From positions 346,953 to 410,952 of the forward strand of contig NZ_LVJN01000018.1 in NCBI RefSeq assembly GCF_002109495.1: a stretch of 64,000 nucleotides of DNA, written 5' to 3'. How positions within the stretch are numbered: position 1 is the stretch's first letter; each line of letters begins with the position of its first letter. Of this stretch, positions 18,601 to 26,056 are shown one piece after another. A program made the translations under genes and the position numbers. This DNA is from Magnetofaba australis IT-1 (GTDB lineage: Bacteria > Pseudomonadota > Magnetococcia > Magnetococcales > Magnetococcaceae). Under the pieces are notes generated by a model that saw only the letters and a program-made list of their open reading frames with translations, was not told the DNA's origin and did not search any database.

Positions 18601-19116
18601 CTGCGGGGCGCTGACGGGATCAGCGTCCACCGCGCACAGCAGGGCGCGCAGCGGGCCGTTGGGCAGGGTGATGCAGCAGCGCGCAGTCTCTTTTACGCCC
18701 GTAGCCAGACGGCGGAATTTGACCTGAGGATTGCGGCTCAGCGGCGCGCCATTGGCGTCGGCCAGCGTCTCCCAGGGCCAGCTCAGCGATTCCGGGTCGG
18801 TGGTTCCCACACCCAGCAGCACGGTGCTCTCTGCGGCCAGCAGGGCGTCAATGCGCAGTGCGGCTTCACCCAGGAAGGCGGCGCGCAACTCCACGCCCAC
18901 GGCGGTCAATGCGTTATGCGCCATCTGCGCATCGCCGCGTTCGGCCATGCGTCGGGCCTGGGTCCAGGCCTCCAGCGCCGCGCGCAGAGGTTGCAGCGCC
19001 GCGCCATCGCGCTCCATGCGCGCCAGCGGCTCGGACTCCTGTAGGATCTCCACGCGCCAACCGCCGTTGTCGGTGCGCGTGATGGATAGAGAGATACGGG
19101 TTTCGGCAACAATCAT
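15625..19116 (-). CDS. CHAT-like / STAND-type NTPase / TPR protein
   Basis: A 1163-residue multidomain protein. Residues 1-360 have the layout of a CHAT (caspase-like) domain: LSWPWETL near 112, LLHLSAP near 217, GIILSGAT near 264 and VVVLPWDGGD near 298. The catalytic His and Cys environments (normally HFxGHG and LSACxT) are lost, so protease activity is unlikely. Residues 380-800 form a P-loop ATPase with Walker A GVEGLGKS (415-422), Walker B LALVLDGLDYG (about 499) and a sensor strand RLLLSSR (about 540), as in NB-ARC/STAND switches. Residues 800-1120 are tetratricopeptide repeats. Such proteins usually sense a ligand or partner and oligomerise. AGGAGCC precedes the start; the deaminase gene ends 19 bases upstream. 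Confidence 0.8.
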   Translation of the reverse strand: MIVAETRISLSITRTDNGGWRVEILQESEPLARMERDGAALQPLRAALEAWTQARRMAERGDAQMAHNALTAVGVELRAAFLGEAALRIDALLAAESTVLLGVGTTDPESLSWPWETLADANGAPLSRNPQVKFRRLATGVKETARCCITLPNGPLRALLCAVDADPVSAPQRHIAAEQLFFQTAGAARGERYLEACERADLSDLKSRINRMQPQLLHLSAPVKRDESGAALLGLAADDASGLRFVDAHTLNQDALQSSGVRGIILSGATARDESHAPEGALLELGAQLSALGAPLVVVLPWDGGDKRSRAFLTALYGKLIGGSGVDAAVRAARDAVCSADWAAPALFASAVGDGLYNVSDAAPRVRPEFDQAAYPPPPGVILPIPAPFFGRRRQLGPLLARMRHGGLQVLLLTGVEGLGKSALTARMAWSLSQEGLEPMVVKGSPANPISVHRVIEAVAQKLLDKGFDEEFAILDSPDLDLSKRLEFVVGLINQRLPLALVLDGLDYGMDGDSRHFLSPAMAALYEMLITRISGRSRLLLSSRCAPVLKSGAKPASTFLHEALEEPEDSAFYKRACRHDGLMRRINASDLSWDDIEALRQLQIASFAPAPLILGWADSQPAESLRAVCQQALSVDQVSLDLSGPLTPGMDPSGQILSQAVLADLSPEDRQLLATWALARTPMDVASLNAMCDESRDLSDAELELWRESGWVCEAGSGPEGAALWMLEPFLRDALNASDTLAADLRQSVHAKLAEMTLQWVGSERASAYGHTWFDLLFEARGHAHGAGDASKFLELSDSLASALLRHGHVDEALRLNNESRRLTNHPLPLLRMGRIFLETGRPEEAQRWFELALKEGRERAEPGIEGEALQALASLKMAAQDIGGAAHLLGDALELMREAQDSSGQAAILNQLAAIELHQGDRASAIGRLEQSERLWKKARNYPARAATLHQLGMLALEDDERDIAMKHLEKALQFYRLAGAEQELAMLLPQLAALYYQRGNTEAAREYYEEALPMLELGPFEQQRSYTLHQLGAIDLGDGKLDDAEPRLLEALKLKQRLEDRRGEAAALFQLARLAKERDKMEEAMQLVGVCYRIDQQLGSPDADEELRIYLEFAQFLEIAQDEAEQLMAQQWGEYLHDRGHALLKKAFPQRKTIPIQLSPS

Positions 19117-19135
19117 AAAATCGGCTCCTGGCGCT

Positions 19136-20398
19136 TTATAGCGCCTCGCACAGGGCGCGGGCGCGTAAAGCCGCCTCGCGCCGCACCTCCTGCTCGCCCT
19201 CGATGTGACGACCGCGCATCAGAATGCGGCCATCCACCACCACGGTGTCCACCATGTGGCCGGTAGCGGCGTAGGCAAGGTTGGAGGTGAAGCAGTGTTC
19301 CGGGGTCATCTCGGGATTCTCCCGGTGGATCAACAGAAAGTCCGCCGCCTGACCCACTTCGATGCGGCCGCTCTCGCCAAAGATGGGCGCGCGCGCGCCG
19401 CTGGCGATCTCCCACACCAGTTTGGCCGGGGCGGCGGTGGGGTCGACATCGGCGTGTTTTTGGATCAGCGCGAAGGTTTTCATGTCCTGGAACAGGTCCA
19501 GGGCGTTGTTGGAGGCGGCGCCGTCGGTGCCCAGGGCGATGGGGATGTCGCGCTGGGCCGCCCGCGCCAACGGGAACACGCCGCCCACCGCCAGCTTCAT
19601 ATTGCTCACCGGGTTGGTGACCAGGGTGGCGCCGGCTTTGGCGATCATGTCCAGTTCGGCGTCGTCCACATGCACCGCATGGGCGAGGAACGTGCGCTCG
19701 GTGAGCAGACCCTGATTGGCCAGATGTTGCGTGGGGCGGCAGCCGTGCTGCTGCAGGCAGGTATCCACCTCGTGCTGGGTCTCAGACAGGTGAATGTGCA
19801 CCGGCACATTATGCTTCTCCGAGAACTCCGCCACCCAGCGCAGGGTCTCGGGGCTCACGGTGTAGATGGCGTGGGGGGTGAGGGTGTAGCGCACCCGGTC
19901 GGAGTAGCGCGATGTCTCCTCCCACAGGGTTTCGGCCTGCTGCTTGAATTGCTCGGCCTGCTCCTTGCCCGCCACGTCGATGAAGATGGCGCCCACTCCG
20001 GCGCGCAGGCCGGAATCCTCCACCGCTCGCGCCACGCCGTGATAGTGCCAGTACATATCCTGAAAATTGATCGCCCCGGAGCGGATCATCTCCAGGCAGG
20101 CTAGACGCGTGCCCCAGTAGACGTCCTCTTCGGTGAGTTTGGCCTCGGCTGGCCAGATGCGCGTCTCCAGCCACTGCATCAGCGGCATGTCGTCGCCAAA
20201 ACCGCGAAACAGGGTCATGGCCGCATGGGTGTGGGCGTTGACCAGTCCGGGAATGATGGCCATGCCGCGGGCGTCCAACACCTGCACGTCCAGGGAGGCG
20301 ACCAGATGCCGACCCATGGCGCGGATGACGCCGCCTTCAATCTCCAGATCCACCTGGCCATGGTCAGGATGCCAGGCGTTTTGTACGAACAGATCCAT
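19136..20398 (-). CDS. mtaD: 5-methylthioadenosine/S-adenosylhomocysteine deaminase
   Basis: A 420-residue amidohydrolase of the SsnA/MtaD group that deaminates the adenine ring of 5-methylthioadenosine or S-adenosylhomocysteine. Metal and substrate residues are visible: the HxH motif in NAHTHAAMTLFRG near residue 65, HIHLSETQHEVD, HAVHVDD and GTDGAASNNALDLF. The ATG at 20398 starts the conserved MDLFVQNA and follows AGGAGCC; it lies 14 bases inside the expected downstream spacing of the phosphorylase gene, whose stop is at 20412. Together the two genes can turn methylthioadenosine into methylthioinosine and then split it. Specificity for MTA rather than guanine or chlorohydrolysis substrates is judged from this neighbour. 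Confidence 0.88.
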   Translation of the reverse strand: MDLFVQNAWHPDHGQVDLEIEGGVIRAMGRHLVASLDVQVLDARGMAIIPGLVNAHTHAAMTLFRGFGDDMPLMQWLETRIWPAEAKLTEEDVYWGTRLACLEMIRSGAINFQDMYWHYHGVARAVEDSGLRAGVGAIFIDVAGKEQAEQFKQQAETLWEETSRYSDRVRYTLTPHAIYTVSPETLRWVAEFSEKHNVPVHIHLSETQHEVDTCLQQHGCRPTQHLANQGLLTERTFLAHAVHVDDAELDMIAKAGATLVTNPVSNMKLAVGGVFPLARAAQRDIPIALGTDGAASNNALDLFQDMKTFALIQKHADVDPTAAPAKLVWEIASGARAPIFGESGRIEVGQAADFLLIHRENPEMTPEHCFTSNLAYAATGHMVDTVVVDGRILMRGRHIEGEQEVRREAALRARALCEAL

Positions 20399-20411
20399 GA
20401 TTTTCAGGCTC

Positions 20412-21146
20412 CTATGACAGGTCCAACGCGCGCAGGGCGGGCAGCAGCGTCTCCATGGCCGCCAGCAGATGCTGTTCATTGGCCCGCACCTGCGCCTTGA
20501 ACGCATCGAAGGTCAGCTCTTCATCGCCGATGCCGTTGGCGAAGTTGTCCACGATGCCGATGGCGGCATAGGGCAGCCCCAATTCGCGGGAGAGGATGCA
20601 CTCGGCGGCCACCGTCATGCCCACCAGATCGCAGTGGGGCTGATGGGCGCGGATCTCGGCGCGGGTCTCAAAGCGCGGGCCGCGCGTCTGCCAGTAGACG
20701 CCGCCGTCGCGCAGCGGCTCGTTGGGGTTGACCGCGCGCCACTGCTCGAGGATCTGCGCGCGCCAGGGGGCGTCGAACCCCGGCGGCTGATGACCGCGGG
20801 CGTCGTCGAAGATCGATTCGTTAACGTGGGGGGCGTAGAAGTCGTCCGGCAGCACAAAGGAGCCCGGGAGGATTGACTCCTGCAGACTGCCCACCGAGCC
20901 GATGGCCAGCGCCCGCTGCGCGCCATACTGCTTCAGCGCCGCCAGATTGGCTTTGTGGTTGATGCGGTGGGGCGGGGTGTAGCCGTCCAATCCATGGCGT
21001 TGCAGAAAGATCAGGCCATCATGGTCCAGCAGCGCCGCCGCGCCATACTCGGTCTCCACATCCACCCGCTTGGCGTCGCGAAACATGGAGGAATCCAAAA
21101 AACTGGTGCCGCCGATCAGGGCGATAGGGGCGGGGGTCGATCCCAT
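20412..21146 (-). CDS. mtnP: S-methyl-5'-thioinosine / methylthioadenosine phosphorylase
   Basis: A 244-residue nucleoside phosphorylase of the MTAP/PNP family, which splits the nucleoside with phosphate into a free base and (methylthio)ribose 1-phosphate. Family motifs are the N-terminal GGTSFLDSS, the phosphate-site region FLQRHGLDGYTPPHRINH, QTRGPRFETRAEI and GMTVAAECILSRELGLPYA. After the last motif the sequence reads IVDNFANGI. Because a deaminase gene follows directly, the natural substrate may be methylthioinosine rather than methylthioadenosine. AAGGAG lies nine bases before the ATG. The predicted set is phosphorylase, deaminase, CHAT-like protein, phosphofructokinase. Confidence 0.88.
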   Translation of the reverse strand: MGSTPAPIALIGGTSFLDSSMFRDAKRVDVETEYGAAALLDHDGLIFLQRHGLDGYTPPHRINHKANLAALKQYGAQRALAIGSVGSLQESILPGSFVLPDDFYAPHVNESIFDDARGHQPPGFDAPWRAQILEQWRAVNPNEPLRDGGVYWQTRGPRFETRAEIRAHQPHCDLVGMTVAAECILSRELGLPYAAIGIVDNFANGIGDEELTFDAFKAQVRANEQHLLAAMETLLPALRALDLS

Positions 21147-21233
21147 GCGGGCTCTCCTTGGCGCTCACGTGGCGCAGAGTTCTCAGCGTCGCCGGTTTGG
21201 GCGACGCCAGGCGAAACAAGTTCCCGCTGTGGA

Positions 21234-21971
21234 CTATTTCTTCATCCATGCGGGCAGATTGACGTCGGCGTTTTCAATCGCCTTTTTCTCTTTGAGCGCC
21301 TCTTCATAACGGTAGTCGCGGGGCTCGGTCATGGTTTCGCCCTTGGCCGGATCCCGCGCCAGCACCGAGCGCCACCAGTTGGGGTCTGTGGGAGGGGCGA
21401 CATCATCCGCAGGTTGCGCAGGCGACTGTTTGTCCTCGCCCCACCCTTTGGTCAGACTGGGGAATTTCAGTTTCAACGCGTCGGTGAGGGTGTCGCCGGT
21501 TCGGTCCAGCAGCGACTTCTCCTCCGGCAACAGGGCGGCGACCTCATCCTTGCCCCCTTCGGGCGCAGGGATCAGCTCCCAGGTCTCTTTGCCCCAGGTG
21601 CGCCGCCACCAACTGCGTTTTCCCTTCTCCGCCACCATCTGTTCGGGGTCGCGCAGTTTGTCATCGAAATTGCGCTTGACCTCATCGATGACGCCGCCGC
21701 GACGTAGGGTGATCTCCACGGTATTGACCGTCTCGTAGCCGCCTGCGCGCCGATCCATCACATAAATCCAGCGATCGGGCCGCACCGGGTTGACGATGGT
21801 GGGAGCTCCCAACATCTCAATGACTTCGCGGGCGTGAGTCTGTCCGGGAACGATGCGATTGACCAGCTCCACATCGAGAATGTTGCCATGATTTTCCGGC
21901 ATGGACTGGCAGCCGAAGGTGAGCATGGGTATGATGAGGCCCCAAAAAAGGGCGCGTACTGGTTTGGGCAT
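21234..21971 (-). CDS. bamE: BamE/SmpA-OmlA-like outer-membrane assembly lipoprotein
   Basis: A 245-residue lipoprotein. The start at 21971 gives a signal peptide with lipobox LTFGC near residue 19; the earlier in-frame start would put a long non-signal sequence first. The region GNILDVELVNRIVPGQTHAREVIEMLG (residues about 28-55) and the following WIYVMDRRAGGYE strand match SmpA/OmlA, the small subunit of the BAM complex that inserts beta-barrels in the outer membrane. BamE is normally near 110-150 residues; here another 100 or so residues, rich in Lys, Glu and Trp, follow. The gene diverges from the ubiquinol-cytochrome c chaperone gene, an arrangement known around omlA in alphaproteobacteria. 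Confidence 0.88.
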   Translation of the reverse strand: MPKPVRALFWGLIIPMLTFGCQSMPENHGNILDVELVNRIVPGQTHAREVIEMLGAPTIVNPVRPDRWIYVMDRRAGGYETVNTVEITLRRGGVIDEVKRNFDDKLRDPEQMVAEKGKRSWWRRTWGKETWELIPAPEGGKDEVAALLPEEKSLLDRTGDTLTDALKLKFPSLTKGWGEDKQSPAQPADDVAPPTDPNWWRSVLARDPAKGETMTEPRDYRYEEALKEKKAIENADVNLPAWMKK

Positions 21972-22059
21972 CTGGCCATTTCCGTAAAAAGTGATGGTGG
22001 GCGCATTGGACCGGAAGAGCGCTATGATAGTCGCACTCAACTCAAGGAGCAAACCCGCC

Positions 22060-22581
22060 ATGTCGTGGTTGCAACGCCTTTTTGGCGGATCCAACGCCGA
22101 GCAACGTCTCAAACGCGGGGCGCTGGCCGCTCAGAAGTCCCTGGCCTCCGCTGCGCTCAAGCTGTCGGAAAACAACGCCCTGGGCGTTGAAGATGACTTC
22201 GATCACCGCTTTGAGACCATGATTCTGGTGGGCTCGGCGCTGTCATTCCATGTGCGCCGCCAGGCAGGCAATGACGCCGCCAGAATCAATCAGGCGCTGT
22301 GGGATGCCATCTTTGAAGGTTTCGACTATAGTATGCGCCAGCGCGGGGTCAATGATATCCGCATCGGCGCGCGCATGGAGAAGCTGTTGCAGAACGCCAT
22401 GGGGCGCCGCGACGTCTATCTCAATGCGCTGGAGAACGATGACGAGCCAGCCTTGCGCGCGGCGATTCGTCGCAACGTGCTCGATTCGAATTGTGAAACC
22501 GACGATCCGCGCATCGACGGATTGATCGACGCCATGCAGAAGATGCGCGACTATGCGCCGAACCTGATCAAAGCCTCCTGA
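22060..22581 (+). CDS. Ubiquinol-cytochrome c chaperone (Cbp3 family)
   Basis: A 173-residue protein of the ubiquinol-cytochrome c chaperone family, related to mitochondrial Cbp3, which helps the assembly of cytochrome b in complex III. The match rests on the helical core around ETMILVGSALSFHVRRQAG, LWDAIFEGFDYSMRQRGVNDIRIG and KLLQNAMGRRDVYLNAL. AAGGAGC lies before the ATG at 22060; the upstream ATGs have no such site and fall in the bamE control region. It runs into pgk after 26 bases. The family is typical of alphaproteobacteria and supports an organism with a bc1 complex. Confidence 0.88.
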   Translation: MSWLQRLFGGSNAEQRLKRGALAAQKSLASAALKLSENNALGVEDDFDHRFETMILVGSALSFHVRRQAGNDAARINQALWDAIFEGFDYSMRQRGVNDIRIGARMEKLLQNAMGRRDVYLNALENDDEPALRAAIRRNVLDSNCETDDPRIDGLIDAMQKMRDYAPNLIKAS

Positions 22582-22607
22582 ACCGAACAGACACAAGGAT
22601 TGAGTAG

Positions 22608-23795
22608 ATGAACAAACGCACCATCGAAGATCTGGATCTGACCGGCAAGCGCGTTTTCATTCGCGTCGACTTCAACGTGCCCTTGAACGAAGACGGGACC
22701 ATCCGTAAGGACACCCGCATTCGCGGCGCTCTGCCCACCATCCAGCATGCGGTGGAGCAGGGTGGCAAAGTGATCCTGGCTTCGCACTTGGGGCGGCCCA
22801 AGAATGGCCCTGAGGAGAAGTTCTCCCTCAAGCCCTGCGCTGCGCGTCTGGCCGAACTGCTGGGCAAACCGGTGGCTATGGCGCCCGATTGCGTCGGCCC
22901 CGAGGTGGAGGCGATGGTGGCGGCCATGAACAATGGCGACGTGCTGCTGCTGGAGAACGTGCGCTTCCACAAAGGCGAGACCAAGAACGACCCCGAACTC
23001 TCCAAGCAGTTCGCCAAGCTGGCCGATGTGCATGTCAACGACGCCTTCGGCACCGCCCACCGCGCCCACTGCTCCAACGTCGGCGTCACCGAATTTGTGC
23101 GTCCGGCGGTGGCGGGCAAACTGCTGGCGGCGGAGATGGACTACTTCAACAAAGCGTTGGGCGCGCCCGAGCGTCCAGTGTGCGCTATCCTCGGCGGGGC
23201 TAAGGTCTCCGGCAAGATCAACGTCATCGAGGCGCTGCTGGACAAAGTGGATACGGTCCTCATCGGCGGCGGCATGGCGTTCACCTTCTTCAAGGCGATG
23301 GGTTATGAGATCGGCGCCTCCCTGGTGGAGGATGAGATGATCGACATCGCCAAAGCGGCCCAGGCCAAGGCGGCGGAGAAGGGGGTCAAACTGCTGCTGC
23401 CGGTGGACGCGGTGGCCGCCGACGCCTTCAAAGAGGACGCCAATACGCAGATCGTCTCGGTGCAGAACATCCCCGCCGGTTGGATGGGTCTGGACAACGG
23501 CCCCAAGACCACCGAACTCTATAGCGAGGCGGTGAAGAGCGCCAAAACCATCGTGTGGAACGGCCCCATGGGCGTGTTCGAGATGCCCGCCTTCGCCAAA
23601 GGCACCATGGATCTGGCCAAAGTGGTGGCCGAGAGCGATGCGCTGTCGGTGATCGGCGGCGGCGATACCGACGCGGCGATCCAGCAAGCCGGCTACGCCG
23701 ATCAGGTCTCCTATATCTCCACCGGCGGCGGCGCCTTCCTGGAGCTGATGGAGGGTAAAACCCTGCCTGGTCTGGCCAGTTTGGACGATAAGTAA
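22608..23795 (+). CDS. pgk: Phosphoglycerate kinase
   Basis: A complete 395-residue phosphoglycerate kinase, which interconverts 1,3-bisphosphoglycerate and 3-phosphoglycerate with ADP/ATP in glycolysis or, in the reverse direction, the Calvin cycle. The signature [12 protein letters not shown] is at residues 19-30, the basic substrate loop ASHLGRPK near 61-68, and the C-terminal nucleotide domain carries GGAKVSGKI and the glycine-rich [17 protein letters not shown] precedes the start. It is followed three bases later by a glycosyltransferase gene, so the two are co-translated. Confidence 0.98.
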   Translation: MNKRTIEDLDLTGKRVFIRVDFNVPLNEDGTIRKDTRIRGALPTIQHAVEQGGKVILASHLGRPKNGPEEKFSLKPCAARLAELLGKPVAMAPDCVGPEVEAMVAAMNNGDVLLLENVRFHKGETKNDPELSKQFAKLADVHVNDAFGTAHRAHCSNVGVTEFVRPAVAGKLLAAEMDYFNKALGAPERPVCAILGGAKVSGKINVIEALLDKVDTVLIGGGMAFTFFKAMGYEIGASLVEDEMIDIAKAAQAKAAEKGVKLLLPVDAVAADAFKEDANTQIVSVQNIPAGWMGLDNGPKTTELYSEAVKSAKTIVWNGPMGVFEMPAFAKGTMDLAKVVAESDALSVIGGGDTDAAIQQAGYADQVSYISTGGGAFLELMEGKTLPGLASLDDK

Positions 23796-23798
23796 TCC

Positions 23799-24653
23799 AT
23801 GTCTCTGATCACCGCACAGGAGCGCCCGGCAGGGCTGTCGGCCATCATCATTGGACGCAACGAGGCGGCCAATCTGCCCCGTTGTCTGGGCGCTCTCGGC
23901 GGTGTTGTGGATGAGATCGTGTATGTGGACACCGGTTCGACGGACGACTCGGCGCAGATCGCCGAGTCGTCCGCGGCGCGGGTGTTCCATCGGCCTTGGG
24001 ATGATGACTTCTCCGCGGCCAAGAACCACGCCATTGCGCAGGCGAAATTCCGCTGGCTGCTGAGTCTGGATTGCGACGAGGAGTTGGTTCCGCACTCGGC
24101 GACCAATCTGATCCTCAAGGAGTGGCGCGCCAATCTGGACTCCCCCGGGGCCATTGTGCGCATTGAGAATATCATGGGCGACAGCGCCCAGCGTGTGCCG
24201 CAGAACGCTCTGCGCCTGTTTCTCAACGATGACCGCATCCGCTTTCAGAATCCCATCCATGAGGATGTGAGCGGCTCCATCTATCGGCATTGGCCGCAAA
24301 CGCCGTTGCCGCGTCTGCCCATCACCATTCTGCATCACGGCTATGCGGCGGGGCGTAATCAGGAGAAGTTGCAGCGCAATATGGAGATTTTGGGCAAATG
24401 GGCCGACGCCGAGCCGGATTACCCCTTCGCCCAATATAAATACGGCAAGAACCTGCTCCATGTGGGGCGCGCGCAAGAGGCGTGGCGCTATCTGCAACGC
24501 GCGGTGACGTTGATCAACAACGATGCGCAGCCTGCAACCTACGCTTTTTTGGATGCGCTCGTTGAAGATTATCGTGAGGCGGCGCAACTCTTGGGAATTA
24601 AAGAGAAAGTTCCTTTGCGTCTGATCGAGGCGCTGCGTTTGCAGGATCGGTAA
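23799..24653 (+). CDS. Family 2 glycosyltransferase
   Basis: A 284-residue GT-A fold glycosyltransferase of the WaaE/SunS-like group. The nucleotide-sugar site is recognised by SAIIIGRNEAANLPRCL near residue 14, VDTGSTDDS near 47, the AAKNHAIAQAKFRW segment and the metal-binding LDCDEEL near 90. The C-terminal third has helix pairs that look like tetratricopeptide repeats (FAQYKYGKNLLHVGRAQEAW). No membrane segment is seen. It is coupled to pgk by three bases, which is unusual; the acceptor could be a lipopolysaccharide core sugar or a protein. Confidence 0.88.
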   Translation: MSLITAQERPAGLSAIIIGRNEAANLPRCLGALGGVVDEIVYVDTGSTDDSAQIAESSAARVFHRPWDDDFSAAKNHAIAQAKFRWLLSLDCDEELVPHSATNLILKEWRANLDSPGAIVRIENIMGDSAQRVPQNALRLFLNDDRIRFQNPIHEDVSGSIYRHWPQTPLPRLPITILHHGYAAGRNQEKLQRNMEILGKWADAEPDYPFAQYKYGKNLLHVGRAQEAWRYLQRAVTLINNDAQPATYAFLDALVEDYREAAQLLGIKEKVPLRLIEALRLQDR

Positions 24654-24829
24654 GCGCGGTGCGGAACCCTGAATTTTCATTATCTTATTGAAAATCAGCC
24701 CCGGGTCCATTTAACATACATCCACATAACCGACACGATTCGGCGGGATCAGTCGAAACGTCCTCGTCGCTCGAGAGGCTCAGGGTTGAGCGCGCCTCGG
24801 GCGAGTGTAAACAGATTGGGTGACTGATT

Positions 24830-25111
24830 ATGGCGATCTCCAGCATCAACAGTATCTCCAGCTCCATGCAGGTGGCGCAGAACACCCGCCGCATGGAGGG
24901 CAACACCAGCGTCGCGGAAATCACCACCGCGCGTGAACAGACCATGGCTTCCGACAAGAGTGGGCTCAATGCCATGACGTCGCGCATTCAGAGCGTTAAC
25001 AGCGCCCTGGATCAGAACTACAATGGCGAGGCGCAAAAGTATCAAGCCAACAGCAACGCCGACTATAGCAAGCCGTCGCCCAATGCGGCGGGCATTGATG
25101 TGGTGGTGTAA
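24830..25111 (+). CDS. Small Ser/Asn/Gln-rich protein of unknown function
   Basis: A 93-residue protein that I do not recognise. It is rich in Ser, Asn, Gln and Thr, has no cysteine, no membrane helix and no signal peptide, and ends IDVVV. Its N-terminus, ISSINSISSSMQVAQNTRRM, has the look of small flagellar axial or secreted proteins, but no family can be named. It stands alone, with a 176-base leader and a strong terminator 54 bases downstream, so it is a monocistronic gene, probably well expressed. The leader holds an ATTTTCA/TGAAAAT inverted repeat at 24672-24693. Confidence 0.7.
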   Translation: MAISSINSISSSMQVAQNTRRMEGNTSVAEITTAREQTMASDKSGLNAMTSRIQSVNSALDQNYNGEAQKYQANSNADYSKPSPNAAGIDVVV

Positions 25112-25164
25112 ACACAGCATTGCTCAATCGCATTGCTGCGTCTTCTCATCCTGGTGAGCGTTTG

Positions 25165-25203
25165 AAAAAGCCGACCGGGCCTTAGGCCGGGTCGGCTTTT
25201 TTG
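25165..25203 (+). terminator. Strong rho-independent terminator
   Basis: AAAAGCCGACC and GGTCGGCTTTT form a stem of about 16 base pairs with one mismatch and a TTA loop, followed by T residues. It ends the small-protein transcript just before the Lon-N gene. Confidence 0.92.
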
Positions 25204-25234
25204 CGTCTTGTGTGATGGGCCTGAAGAGGGAGCT

Positions 25235-25828
25235 ATGGCTGAATCCAGACGTTCCGAAGGCTATTTGCCGCTGTTTCCACTGCACACCGTGCTGATGCCG
25301 ATGCAACGTATCCCGCTGCGCATATTTGAACCGCGCTATTTGGACCTCATGCGCCGGGTTGGCGATGATCCCTGTGGATTTGGCGTGGCGCTGATCGTGC
25401 GCGGCGGCGAGGTGGGGCCGATTCCGGAAATCGAATCCTTCGGCTGCTGCGCGGCGGTGGTGGATTTTGAATCGCAGCCGGATGGTCTGCTGGGCATCAC
25501 CATTGAAGGTTCGCGGCGCTTGACCATCCATGAGACCCAGGTAGAGGCCAGTGGTCTGCTCACCGCCCGGGTGACGCTGCGTGAGGAGATTCGCGCGCAA
25601 CAGACGCCGCCGGAGTGGCTGCATGAGGTCGGCCGCTTGATCGAACAGCAGTTTCCCGATGCCCTGCGTGGGGCCGTTGTGGGTGACGCCGCCGCCGCCC
25701 TGTTTTGGCGTGTGGTCTCCTATCTGCCGCTGACCAATCCGCAAAAAATGGCTTTGCTCAAGGAGGATAGCGCCGATGAGAGAGTATCGATGCTGCACGA
25801 GATGCTGTTTTCACCATCGGTTCAGTGA
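25235..25828 (+). CDS. Lon N-terminal (substrate-binding) domain protein
   Basis: A 197-residue stand-alone version of the N-terminal domain of Lon protease, without ATPase or protease parts. The family start is clear: LPLFPLHTVLMPMQRIPLRIFEPRY, followed by GFGVALI and a GLLGITIEGSRR-like strand. Such proteins are common in proteobacteria and are thought to bind unfolded or specific proteins; no enzyme activity is known. The ATG at 25235 is preceded by GAAGAGGG and is preferred over the in-frame ATG 27 bases upstream. The gene lies just after the terminator of the previous gene, so it may depend on its own promoter inside a very short space. Confidence 0.85.
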   Translation: MAESRRSEGYLPLFPLHTVLMPMQRIPLRIFEPRYLDLMRRVGDDPCGFGVALIVRGGEVGPIPEIESFGCCAAVVDFESQPDGLLGITIEGSRRLTIHETQVEASGLLTARVTLREEIRAQQTPPEWLHEVGRLIEQQFPDALRGAVVGDAAAALFWRVVSYLPLTNPQKMALLKEDSADERVSMLHEMLFSPSVQ

Positions 25829-26056
25829 CTAGGCAGACAACGATGACGGCATGGACATGGCTGAGATTCTTAGCTTGGAAGCCGACTCGGGTTTCGGTAC
25901 TATAGGGAATTTACAGGGGTTAAAATAAATATTATTCCCACCTGTTGTGGCGGCGCTGATCCCTGTCGGCGCGTGGGGGGGGAGTGGTCTGTCGGCTGCG
26001 TTGTGGGCTGGCCGATGACATTGGACGGGTTATCTTCTTTTGGGGGGCATGTTTCC

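Noticed and set aside
15625..19116. Active caspase-like protease
   Set aside because: The His-Gly-His and Cys motifs that define catalytic CHAT domains are missing at the matching positions, so only a degenerate fold is claimed.
22551..24710. A 719-codon open frame antisense to pgk and the glycosyltransferase
   Set aside because: It is low-complexity His/Gly/Gln/Arg-rich translation typical of the antisense of GC-rich genes, and both sense genes are certain.
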